Assembly (NCBI GenBank): GCA_964387355.1
Contig: CAYLWJ010000191.1
Location: 1-14,510, forward strand
From: Calidifonticultor sp964387355
GTDB taxonomy: Bacteria > Actinomycetota > Humimicrobiia > Humimicrobiales > Humimicrobiaceae
Reading direction: 5' to 3'
Length of the DNA: 14,510 nucleotides
Numbering within the stretch: position 1 is the stretch's first letter; each line of letters opens with the position of its first letter. The notes below the pieces were generated by a model, which did not search any database, was not told the origin of the DNA, and saw only the letters and a list, made by a program, of their open reading frames with translations. Below are positions 6,560 to 12,673 of this stretch, piece after piece. Both the position numbers and the translations under genes were made by a program.

Positions 6560-7492
6560 ATGAATATAAGAAGAGATAATAAAAGCAATAATAATATTAA
6601 ATGGAATAATAATATTGGTGATAATGTTAATAATAATTTTAGTAATAATAGTAATAATATTAACACAAAGAATAAAAGCCTTAAAATGAATAATTATAAT
6701 AACGATATTAATTCATTTTTAATAATTTTATGCAGTAAAATAGGCACTTTTTTTGTTCAATTTTTAAGCAGAAAGATTTACTTGAGTTATAAGGAGATTT
6801 TAGAAAAAACTTTTAATTCAAGTAATTCAAAAACTGCAAAAACTATTTTTAAAAGCTTAGCTTATTTTAGAAATATCAATATTTTTTTTGGAATAAAATT
6901 TATTTCTCTTGTGTTATTTTCCTTATTTAGTTTGCTTATAAGGATTAATGCTTTACTTTCAGTTATATTGTTTTTTATCTTTGGGATAATAGGATTTTTT
7001 GTTCCTGAGGTTTTGTTATTAAAAATTTATTCAGATAGACAAAAACAGTTAAACCAAGATTTGCCTTATATTATTGATCTGTTAATTATTGCGATTTTAT
7101 CTGGTCAGAATATTTACAACTCAATAAAAATAATAATAGAAAAATACAAGAGCGCAACAACTTTAGAGCTTGAAAGGTTTGTTAAAGTTTTAGATTTTGG
7201 TTTAGGAAGAGCTCAAGCTTATAATAGTTTTAAAGAAAAATTTCTATCTGAGGATTTAAAGAACTTGCTTTTTATTTTAATACAGGCTGAAAAATATGGT
7301 TCTTCAATTAATGAAATTTTAATTCAAAAAGCAAAATTTTTAAGGTTTGAAAAACTTCAGAAATATGAACAGCAGGCTCGAAGAAGTTCAATTCTTTTAC
7401 TATTTCCATTAGTTTTCTTAATTTTACCAGCTTTTATTTTACTGGTTGGAGCTCCTTTGGTTTTTTTACTGGCAGGAGGGTTTTTAAATTAA
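6560..7492 (+). CDS. tadC: TadC, second inner-membrane platform protein of the Tad pilus
   Basis: The 310-residue protein has membrane segments at about 107-128 and 131-156. Its T2SS-F domain (about 165-275) contains DLPYIIDLLIIAILSGQNI and the EKYGSSINEILIQKA block. A hydrophobic C-terminal pair lies at about 277-308. This is the TadC form of the platform family. It follows tadB by 10 bases. The first 50 residues are dominated by Asn (AAT codons) and have no counterpart in typical TadC. The ATG at 6560 has no Shine-Dalgarno sequence. An in-frame ATG at 6686 (Met43) would remove most of the tract, so the true start is uncertain. The tract is in frame with the gene, so insertion of trinucleotide repeats is also possible. 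Confidence 0.83.
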   Translation: MNIRRDNKSNNNIKWNNNIGDNVNNNFSNNSNNINTKNKSLKMNNYNNDINSFLIILCSKIGTFFVQFLSRKIYLSYKEILEKTFNSSNSKTAKTIFKSLAYFRNINIFFGIKFISLVLFSLFSLLIRINALLSVILFFIFGIIGFFVPEVLLLKIYSDRQKQLNQDLPYIIDLLIIAILSGQNIYNSIKIIIEKYKSATTLELERFVKVLDFGLGRAQAYNSFKEKFLSEDLKNLLFILIQAEKYGSSINEILIQKAKFLRFEKLQKYEQQARRSSILLLFPLVFLILPAFILLVGAPLVFLLAGGFLN

Positions 7493-7580
7493 AATTATAA
7501 TTTTTGCAATTTTTGTAAAGTTTGCCTTTGAGAGGTTTATAGTGAAATTTTGTAAGTAATAGTTAAATTGTTAATTTATG

Positions 7581-7590
7581 AAAGGAGGTG
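7581..7590 (+). promoter_or_regulatory. Full-length Shine-Dalgarno sequence with no standard start codon after it
   Basis: AAAGGAGGTG here is an ideal anti-SD complement, but the bases after it (gcataaataaataat) offer no ATG, GTG or TTG at usable distance. An ATA at 7597 would open a 10-codon frame whose TGA (7627-7629) overlaps the next ribosome-binding site, suggesting a coupled leader. Alternatively it is left over from duplication or loss of a tandem flp gene. Confidence 0.5.
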
Positions 7591-7618
7591 GCATAAATAA
7601 ATAATCTAAATTTAAAAG

Positions 7619-7628
7619 AAAGGAGGTG
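7619..7628 (+). promoter_or_regulatory. Second full-length Shine-Dalgarno sequence, for flp
   Basis: This is an exact second copy of AAAGGAGGTG, 38 bases after the first; with the preceding G the shared block is 11 bases. GGAGG is at 7622-7626. The natural start distance falls on ATT at 7635 (8 bases away), which is in frame with flp. The GTG at 7626 lies inside the site itself and cannot use it. Confidence 0.7.
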
Positions 7629-7838
7629 ATTATAATTAAAAAACTAATAAAAAATGTTTATCAAAAATTTGAAACAAAACTTATAGAAATAAAAAATCAA
7701 AAAGGACAATCAACAATAGAATATGCTCTTGTTATGGTAATAGCTGGAATTATAAGTGCAATATTAATTGCAGTGGGAAAACCAATGATTATTGAGCTGA
7801 TATCTAAAGTATTTTCAAAAATAGCTTCAATGGTTTAG
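7626..7838 (+). CDS. flp: Flp-type pilin (type IVb), probable ATT start at 7635
   Basis: This is the small major pilin. It has a short basic leader, then a prepilin peptidase site KNQKG|QSTIEYALVMVIAG, with Glu at +5 and Tyr at +6 as in Flp pilins. A single hydrophobic helix and a short tail ending IASMV follow. Mature length would be about 46 residues, normal for the family. The frame opens with GTG at 7626 (70 residues), but that codon is part of the Shine-Dalgarno sequence. Spacing favours ATT at 7635, giving 67 residues. ATT starts are rare; the best known is infC, where IF3 discriminates against the codon. The unusually strong Shine-Dalgarno may compensate. The gene lies between the platform genes and the pseudopilin genes, as expected. 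Confidence 0.85.
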   Translation: MIIIKKLIKNVYQKFETKLIEIKNQKGQSTIEYALVMVIAGIISAILIAVGKPMIIELISKVFSKIASMV

Positions 7839-7955
7839 TATTATATTTCCTGACTGGGCATTTATTTGTTTAAAATTTATTTTAACTTAAGAGAATGACT
7901 TTATTTAAAAATTTTAAAAAAATATTAATTAAAATAAACATAGATATAGATATAA

Positions 7956-8450
7956 ATGTTCAATATAAATATTAAAAAATATAAATATAAGCATAAGAAA
8001 AATAAATATAAGTATAAAAATGTTAGCAATTGCATGAAAAGCTTATTTGTTTATAAGTTTTTAAAAATAAATGGTCAATCAACTGTTGAGTTTATTTTAG
8101 TGTTTCCAATTGTTATTATATCTGTTTTAATAATTGCCCAGTTAGGATACATTGTCTATATTCAAAATATTCTTGTTAATGCGGCTGAGCAAGGTGCAAG
8201 AGTTTTAGCTACTACTAATTCAAATGCGCAGGCATTAAATAGTATTTATAATAATTGTTCAAATCTATCAGAGAACAATTTGGATATCCAAATTTATCCT
8301 CAACAAAAAGAATCCAGAAGAATTGGAAGTTATGCAACTGTTGTAGTTAAATACCAGCCTGATAATCTTTTAAATTTTTATAATATGTTTTTAATTGGAA
8401 AAGCAGAATTATTTGGTAAAAGTATTGTTAGAATGGAGTCTGAGGAATAG
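7956..8450 (+). CDS. tadE: TadE-like pseudopilin
   Basis: The 164-residue protein has a prepilin-like site ING|QSTVEFILVFPIV (Gly40, then Glu at +5 and Phe at +6). A membrane helix (about 47-68) and the TadE-typical stretch YIQNILVNAAEQGARVLATT follow. TadE and TadF are pseudopilins cut by the same peptidase as Flp and are needed for pilus assembly. The first 26 residues are an odd Lys/Tyr-rich run written in AAATAT/AAGTAT-like hexamers that continue the repetitive spacer. A start at Met27 (8034) is therefore plausible, although neither ATG has a Shine-Dalgarno sequence. The stop codon lies inside a short duplication (GGAATAG at 8444-8450 and 8453-8459). Confidence 0.8.
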   Translation: MFNINIKKYKYKHKKNKYKYKNVSNCMKSLFVYKFLKINGQSTVEFILVFPIVIISVLIIAQLGYIVYIQNILVNAAEQGARVLATTNSNAQALNSIYNNCSNLSENNLDIQIYPQQKESRRIGSYATVVVKYQPDNLLNFYNMFLIGKAELFGKSIVRMESEE

Positions 8451-8459
8451 CAGGAATAG
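8444..8459 (+). repeat. Short duplication across the tadE stop codon
   Basis: GGAATAG at 8444-8450 is repeated at 8453-8459 after a CA dinucleotide (9-bp period). The TAG in the first copy is the tadE stop. Confidence 0.5.
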
Positions 8460-8490
8460 TAAATTTAATGCCTAGCAAGATTCAAAATAC

Positions 8491-8514
8491 TGCAGTACTA
8501 AATGCAGTACTAAA
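8491..8514 (+). repeat. Perfect 12-bp tandem duplication between tadE and the tadG-like gene
   Basis: TGCAGTACTAAA occurs at 8491-8502 and immediately again at 8503-8514. The unit contains the palindrome AGTACT. The duplication is exact and therefore probably recent. Confidence 0.75.
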
Positions 8515-8568
8515 AAATTTGCAAAATAGGACTAAATTTGGCGTGATATATGGCTAAAGAGGTATAAA

Positions 8569-9132
8569 ATGGTAAAGAATAGTTTTAAAGAGCATATATT
8601 TAAAAATCGGACAGGTAATCGATTATGTGATTATAAAATAAATCAATCAATCGGTGTTTTATTTGATAAACTTAAATTCTTTTTAAAAAATCGATTAAGT
8701 AATAATTTATTTAATCAGGCTGGAAATATATCTATATTTGTAATTTGTTTTATTATTGTTATTTCAACTGCTTTTTTGTTTGTAATTGATTTATCAAGAA
8801 TTTTTACTGCACGTTTGGCTGCTCAAAATGCCGCAAATGCTGCTGCGCTTGCTGTTGGTCAGAAAATTATTTTTTTTGAATTACAAGACTATGAAATTTT
8901 TTATACTGCAAAAGAAGCTGCTGAAAAAAATAGCTGTTCTCTTGTAAAAGTTATTGCTAATTATGATGAAGTTAATGTTTTAGTATCTAAAAAAATAGAT
9001 TTTATGTTTTGGCGTATTTTTAAAATTTTAAATTTAGAGTCTTTAAAGGTTTATTCATCTTCAAAAGTTAAAATAACATTCCCATGGGATGAAAAATTTA
9101 ACAGCTGTAAAAGGATAAATTTTGACTTTTAA
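8569..9132 (+). CDS. TadG/TadE-like membrane-anchored pilus-locus protein
   Basis: The 187-residue product has a hydrophobic segment (about 54-75, GNISIFVICFIIVISTAFLF). It is followed by VIDLSRIFTARLAAQNAANAAALAVGQ, the pattern of TadG-type N-terminal domains, including the small TadE-like proteins of actinobacterial Tad loci. No von Willebrand domain is present, so it is much shorter than full TadG. About 120 exposed residues follow the helix and end without further known motifs. The N-terminal 50 residues are basic and longer than usual, and NQAGN before the helix may be a prepilin-like site. The ATG at 8569 has AAGAGG (8557-8562) six bases upstream. It is the last pilus gene in the window. 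Confidence 0.72.
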   Translation: MVKNSFKEHIFKNRTGNRLCDYKINQSIGVLFDKLKFFLKNRLSNNLFNQAGNISIFVICFIIVISTAFLFVIDLSRIFTARLAAQNAANAAALAVGQKIIFFELQDYEIFYTAKEAAEKNSCSLVKVIANYDEVNVLVSKKIDFMFWRIFKILNLESLKVYSSSKVKITFPWDEKFNSCKRINFDF

Positions 9133-9254
9133 CATCGTTGTAAAATTGTAAGTAATAAAATCGATAATATAATTTTTAAATTTTATAAAGTAATTATTAG
9201 ATTTTATTAGAGTATTAATAAAACAATATCATTAAATTATTTTTAGGGGGAGAA

Positions 9255-9767
9255 TTGATAAGTATAAATCAAATTTATCTTTTAGGTAACTTAACTCGTG
9301 ATCCAGAGCTTAAATATACTAATGAGGGAATTGCAATTACTGAAATGGGGTTAGCTGTAAATAAAAGATGGAAAGATTTAAATGGCTATGAAAATAACCA
9401 TGTTAACTTTTTTAATATTACAGCATGGAATAGCTTAGCGGAAAACTGTGCTCTTTCTTTAAAAAAGGGTGACCGTGTAATTGTAAGCGGTCATTTAAAT
9501 CTTAGAAGCTGGGAAAATAAGGAGGGTAAAAAATATAACATTTTAAATATCAATGCAGATATGGTTGCACTAAGCTTAGAGTTTAATACAAACAATAAAG
9601 CTGAAAAAAATTTAAATTCTGACAGTACAAATGACGGCTCTAAAAAAAAGAAAAGTTATAAAGCTGTAGATAAAAAAACTAAGGAGCAGTCAGATAAAGG
9701 TTGTGATATAGAGGAAAGCTGTGAAATGGTACACCTAAATGAGCAAAGCCAAAATGACGGAAGTTAA
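9255..9767 (+). CDS. ssb: Single-stranded DNA-binding protein without the acidic tip
   Basis: The 170-residue protein has a clear SSB OB-fold (about 1-110: YLLGNLTRDPELKYT, GLAVNKRW, VNFFNITAWNSLAENC, LKKGDRVIVSGHLNLRSW). A hydrophilic Lys/Ser/Asn-rich tail follows. SSB coats single-stranded DNA during replication and repair and recruits partners through a C-terminal DDDIPF-like tip. Here the tail ends EQSQNDGS, with no acidic-Pro-Phe tip. That suggests a second, SsbB-like paralogue rather than the essential replicative SSB. The start is TTG at 9255, preceded by AGGGGGAG (9245-9252). The gene follows the tadG-like gene by 122 bases with no obvious terminator between, so it may share the Tad transcript. 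Confidence 0.88.
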   Translation: MISINQIYLLGNLTRDPELKYTNEGIAITEMGLAVNKRWKDLNGYENNHVNFFNITAWNSLAENCALSLKKGDRVIVSGHLNLRSWENKEGKKYNILNINADMVALSLEFNTNNKAEKNLNSDSTNDGSKKKKSYKAVDKKTKEQSDKGCDIEESCEMVHLNEQSQNDGS

Positions 9768-9801
9768 ATTATAAAATTTTATTAAAAATTTATTGCATTA
9801 A

Positions 9802-9830
9802 TTAAATTTTAGAATTAATATCATTATAAT
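9802..9830 (+). promoter_or_regulatory. Candidate promoter for the micro-ORF transcript
   Basis: A perfect TATAAT (9825-9830) lies 17 bases after a weak -35 (TTAAAT, 9802-9807). Transcription would begin near 9837, leaving a leader of about 45 bases that contains the G+C-rich patch. Confidence 0.4.
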
Positions 9831-9881
9831 CTTTAATATTATTAATTTTTTGTCAATTGTAGGCGGCGGAGGGAGGTCAGG

Positions 9882-9923
9882 ATGGCAGGCAAAAAAAATA
9901 AAGCTAAAGGTAAAAAGAAATAG
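9882..9923 (+). CDS. 13-residue lysine-rich micro-ORF with a very strong ribosome-binding site
   Basis: ATG at 9882 opens MAGKKNKAKGKKK and stops at TAG 9921-9923. Directly upstream is GGAGGGAGGT (9868-9877), one of the strongest Shine-Dalgarno sequences in the window, at proper spacing (GGAGG at 9872-9876, five bases from ATG). The 30 bases 9861-9890 are 22 of 30 G or C, against a surrounding background far below half. The frame is closed upstream by TAA at 9843-9845, so this is not the tail of a longer gene. The product would carry seven lysines and no acidic residue, and it matches no family I recognise. It could be a basic peptide that binds nucleic acid or the ribosome, or a leader whose translation matters more than its product. 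Conservation is the key test. Confidence 0.5.
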   Translation: MAGKKNKAKGKKK

Positions 9924-10002
9924 CTTACTTTAATAAGAAAGAGAAAAATTTGTTTTAATTTAGCTATTTAGTAGCTAAAAAGTGTATTAAATTATTTGTT
10001 TT

Positions 10003-10143
10003 AAAAGTCCTGTAAATTTACTATAGTTTGATAATTTTACTATGTTATAATTATCATTGTTATAATTAACATATAATTATAGTATAGTAAAATAGTAATA
10101 TTGTTTTTAACAATGTTATTTTTAGTAAAGTTACAGGGCTTTT
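10003..10143 (+). terminator. Large nested inverted repeat, three-way-junction RNA or composite terminator
   Basis: The outer arms 10003-10023 and 10123-10143 are complementary at 19 of 21 positions (AAAAGTCCTGTAA against TTACAGGGCTTTT at the ends). Inside, 10034-10054 pairs with 10073-10093 over 21 bp with two G-U pairs, topped by TGTTA/TAACA around a TAAT loop. Next, 10094-10105 pairs with 10109-10120 over 12 bp with two G-U pairs. The whole folds as a three-way junction. The outer stem has the A-tract, G+C core and following ATTTTT (10144-10149) of an intrinsic terminator, and it lies between the ssb/micro-ORF region and ychF. Other readings are a small structured RNA or a MITE-like element. 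Confidence 0.55.
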
Positions 10144-10201
10144 ATTTTTGTAATATATTTGATATTTAAAAAAGCTTAATAAAACTTAATTTTTAATTAA
10201 T

Positions 10202-11347
10202 ATGCAAGTTGGTATTATTGGTTTGCCAAATGTTGGTAAATCAACAATTTTTAATGTTTTAACCAAAGCTCATGCAGTAGTGGCAAATTATCCATTTTGC
10301 ACAATTGAACCTAATGTAGGGCTAGTAAATGTCCCAGATAATAATATTGCTAAACTCGCAAAAATCTATAATTCAAAAAAGGTGACATTTGCTTCAATTA
10401 AATTTGTAGATGTTGCGGGCTTGGTTTCAGGTGCAAGCAAAGGTGAGGGGCTTGGCAATAAATTTCTTTCACATATTAGAGAAGTTGATGTAATTGCCCA
10501 TGTTATAAGGTGTTTTAAAGATGAAAATGTATCTCACATTGCAAAAGATATAAATCCTTTAAGAGATATCCAAATAATAAATACTGAACTTATTTTAGCT
10601 GATCTTGAAATATTAGCAAAAAGAAAAGAAAAATATTTAAGTCTTGCTAAAGCAGGTGATAAACAAGCCAAAGAAAATTTAGAAATTATTGATTTTTTAA
10701 TAGAAAAGCTTAATAACATAGATTTGGAATTTGTTGATGACTTAAATATAAATATTAATGATATTGGATCTAATAGTAAAAATAAATTAGCTGAAAAGAT
10801 AAATCAAAAAAGTCCCTTACTTTTTAATGAATTAAATTTGTTTTATTTTAAGCCAATAATTTTTGTGGCAAATTTAAGTGGACAAAAAGAAGACGAAGAG
10901 CTTTATAACAATCTTTTAAAGGAGATTAATTTTAAAACAAATTCAGTAAATATTGTAAAAATTTATGGAAAGCTTGAAAATGAGCTTTTAGAACTGCCTG
11001 AAGAAGAGCGCCAACTCTATAGAACGGAATTAGGAATTAAAGAAGATAGTGTTTCAGAGTTTATAAAAAAAAGCTATGATTTATTAAGCTTAATAACTTT
11101 TTATACTATAAATGAAAATGAAGCCCGTGCATGGCCTTTACTTAAAAACACTAAAATTTTAGAAGCAGCAGGAAAGATCCATACTGATATGCAAAAAGGT
11201 TTTATAAAAGCAGAAGTGATTAATTGTAAAAAGCTTTTAGAGATTGGGTCAATTCATAAGGCAAGAGAAGAGGGCATTTTAAGAATTGAGGGCAGGGATT
11301 ATATTGTCCAAGACAATGATGTAATTCAAATTAAGTTTTCATTATAA
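10202..11347 (+). CDS. ychF: YchF/OLA1-family P-loop NTPase with TGS domain
   Basis: The 381-residue protein is a YchF. G1 is GLPNVGKST (7-15), switch II is DVAGL (70-74) with the family signature SKGEGLGNKFLSHIREVD (79-96), and an alpha-helical insertion follows. The C-terminal TGS domain (about 296-379) contains NENEARAW, AAGKIHTDMQKGFIKAEV and GRDYIVQDNDVI. YchF prefers ATP over GTP, binds ribosomes and affects stress responses and leaderless-mRNA translation. The nucleotide-specificity site, normally NxxE, reads N224-L-S-G227, so the last acid is glycine. About 18 extra residues (roughly 177-202) make it slightly longer than the 363-residue E. coli protein. The ATG at 10202 has no Shine-Dalgarno sequence. 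Confidence 0.93.
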   Translation: MQVGIIGLPNVGKSTIFNVLTKAHAVVANYPFCTIEPNVGLVNVPDNNIAKLAKIYNSKKVTFASIKFVDVAGLVSGASKGEGLGNKFLSHIREVDVIAHVIRCFKDENVSHIAKDINPLRDIQIINTELILADLEILAKRKEKYLSLAKAGDKQAKENLEIIDFLIEKLNNIDLEFVDDLNININDIGSNSKNKLAEKINQKSPLLFNELNLFYFKPIIFVANLSGQKEDEELYNNLLKEINFKTNSVNIVKIYGKLENELLELPEEERQLYRTELGIKEDSVSEFIKKSYDLLSLITFYTINENEARAWPLLKNTKILEAAGKIHTDMQKGFIKAEVINCKKLLEIGSIHKAREEGILRIEGRDYIVQDNDVIQIKFSL

Positions 11348-11448
11348 ACTGCTAATTCACAAAAAATTTTCATTAATTATTTATTTTGAATTTTTATTAT
11401 GAATTTTAATATTGAACTTCATTATAAATTTCAAGAGGAGAAATTCAA

Positions 11449-12528
11449 TTGATTAGACAATCTGACTATGAAAATTATGACTATAGACTTTTTTGGAAGG
11501 AAAATAATCGCGATTATGAAGATAGAGCTGAAAGATTAGCAATAAGAAAGTGCTTAAAAGATATTATCCAAGATGAAAAGATTTTTGCTGACTTAGGGTG
11601 TGGTTTTGGTAGGCTTTTTAATGAATATGAGAATTTTAAAAAAATCTTTCTTGTTGATTATTCGCTTAATAATTTGAAAAATGCTAAATCTCATGTATTA
11701 GAATATTTAAAAAATAATAAAAAAGAAAGTGTTTTTGATAATGTGTTTTTTATAGCTGCAGATGTAAACAATTTACCTTTTAGAGATAATCTTTGCGATG
11801 TTTGTTTAACGGTAAGGGTTATACATCACTTAACGGACCCGCTAAAGTATTTTTTAGAGGTAAGTCGAGTAATAAAACCCAAAGGGATTTTTGTTCTTGA
11901 ATTTGCAAATAAAAGAAACCTAAAAAATATTTTAAGATTTTTTTTAAAAAGATTAAATGGCTCACCTTTTAGTAAAAAACCGCTTCAGATAGGCCAAACC
12001 ATTCTTGATTATCATCCAAAATTTATAAAATCTGCGCTAAAGCAGGTAAATTTTAAAATATTAAAACAAATTAGTGCATCAAATTTAAGGCTTAGTTTTT
12101 TAAAAAGGAAAATAAATATTAAAGCCTTATTATTTTTTGAGAATTTTTATCAAAACTTATTTTCTTTTATAGATATTGGTCCAAGTATTTTTTTAAAAAC
12201 AGTTTTTTATAATTCTAAAGAAAATAAAGTTGTCTTTAAAAATAATAACATTAAGAATACTAATAATATTAGTAATAATATTAGTAATAATAACAACAGT
12301 ATTAATATTATTAATACTGATACTAAAACTAATAGTGAGAATATTGATATAATAGAAAATCTTAGTGTTAGAGAAAATATTGAGGATATTTTTATTTGCC
12401 CTAACTGTAAAATTGATGCTCTTAAGGTGGTTAATTTGAGTGAAATTAAAAATAGTTTTAATATAACTTGCTTTAACTGTGGTAAAAATTTTAGTTATCA
12501 GGATGGAATTTATAATTTTAAGTTCTAA
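11449..12528 (+). CDS. Class I SAM methyltransferase with poly-Asn linker and Trm112-like zinc ribbon
   Basis: The N-terminal domain (about 1-255) is a Rossmann-type SAM methyltransferase. Motif I is DLGCGFGR (48-55) with acidic D70 at the end of strand 2. DVNNLPF (105-111) and VIHHLTDP (124-131) precede a PKGIFVLEF strand, as in the ubiE-like methyltransferase superfamily. Residues 263-305 are Asn/Ile/Ser/Thr-rich low complexity. The C-terminus (317-359) is a treble-clef-like ribbon, CPNC...CFNC (C317, C320, C341, C344) ending YQDGIYNFKF. It resembles the Trm112-like ribbon often found at the N-terminus of such methyltransferases. The substrate is unknown. The start is TTG at 11449 with AGAGGAG (11434-11440) eight bases upstream. 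It lies 101 bases after ychF and upstream of rex. Confidence 0.78.
   Translation: MIRQSDYENYDYRLFWKENNRDYEDRAERLAIRKCLKDIIQDEKIFADLGCGFGRLFNEYENFKKIFLVDYSLNNLKNAKSHVLEYLKNNKKESVFDNVFFIAADVNNLPFRDNLCDVCLTVRVIHHLTDPLKYFLEVSRVIKPKGIFVLEFANKRNLKNILRFFLKRLNGSPFSKKPLQIGQTILDYHPKFIKSALKQVNFKILKQISASNLRLSFLKRKINIKALLFFENFYQNLFSFIDIGPSIFLKTVFYNSKENKVVFKNNNIKNTNNISNNISNNNNSINIINTDTKTNSENIDIIENLSVRENIEDIFICPNCKIDALKVVNLSEIKNSFNITCFNCGKNFSYQDGIYNFKF
12265..12288 (+). repeat. 12-bp tandem duplication within the poly-Asn linker
   Basis: AATATTAGTAAT occurs at 12265-12276 and again at 12277-12288, in frame with the methyltransferase, and adds four residues (NISN). It shows directly how the linker grows. 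Confidence 0.65.
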
Positions 12529-12580
12529 CAAGTTGTGAAGTTGTAATTTTATGTAATCATTGTTATAATTTAATAATTTT

Positions 12581-12616
12581 GTTACAATTATGATACAAGT
12601 TACAATTATGATACAT
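12581..12616 (+). repeat. 18-bp tandem duplication upstream of rex
   Basis: GTTACAATTATGATACAA (12581-12598) is followed immediately by GTTACAATTATGATACAT (12599-12616), identical at 17 of 18 positions. Each copy contains TACAAT and TATGAT, both near -10 consensus. The array therefore sits in, or forms, the rex promoter region. Confidence 0.75.
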
Positions 12617-12638
12617 ACTTAAGATATATTCTTAATCA

Positions 12639-12656
12639 TAACTTAACAGTTAACAA
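12639..12656 (+). promoter_or_regulatory. Weak Rex-operator-like site upstream of rex
   Basis: The Rex operator in many Gram-positive bacteria is TTGTTAA-N4-TTAACAA. TTAACAA is perfect at 12650-12656, but the left half matches only three of seven positions. Its place just upstream of the AAGAGG ribosome-binding site of rex suits autoregulation. On sequence alone this is weak. Confidence 0.2.
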
Positions 12657-12673
12657 ATTAAGAGGTTTTTAAA

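Noticed and set aside
10003..10143. A firm call of a MITE or insertion sequence
   Set aside because: Inverted arms are present, but I cannot see a target-site duplication or a second copy in the window, so it was kept as a structured element of unknown class.
9837..10150. tmRNA encoding a tag peptide
   Set aside because: The short peptide does not end in an ALAA-like degron, and no tRNA-like ends with CCA or a TΨC arm are visible.
12193..12531. A 112-codon open frame on the minus strand at the 3' end of the methyltransferase
   Set aside because: It is the complement of the poly-Asn linker and zinc ribbon, gives only Ile/Asn/Thr-rich low complexity, and opposes a gene with clear motifs on both sides.
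10053..12570. Shared 15-mer ATCATTGTTATAATT at 10053-10067 and 12556-12570 as a common regulator site
   Set aside because: With this base composition a few 15-base matches are expected by chance in a window of this length, so no signal can be claimed.
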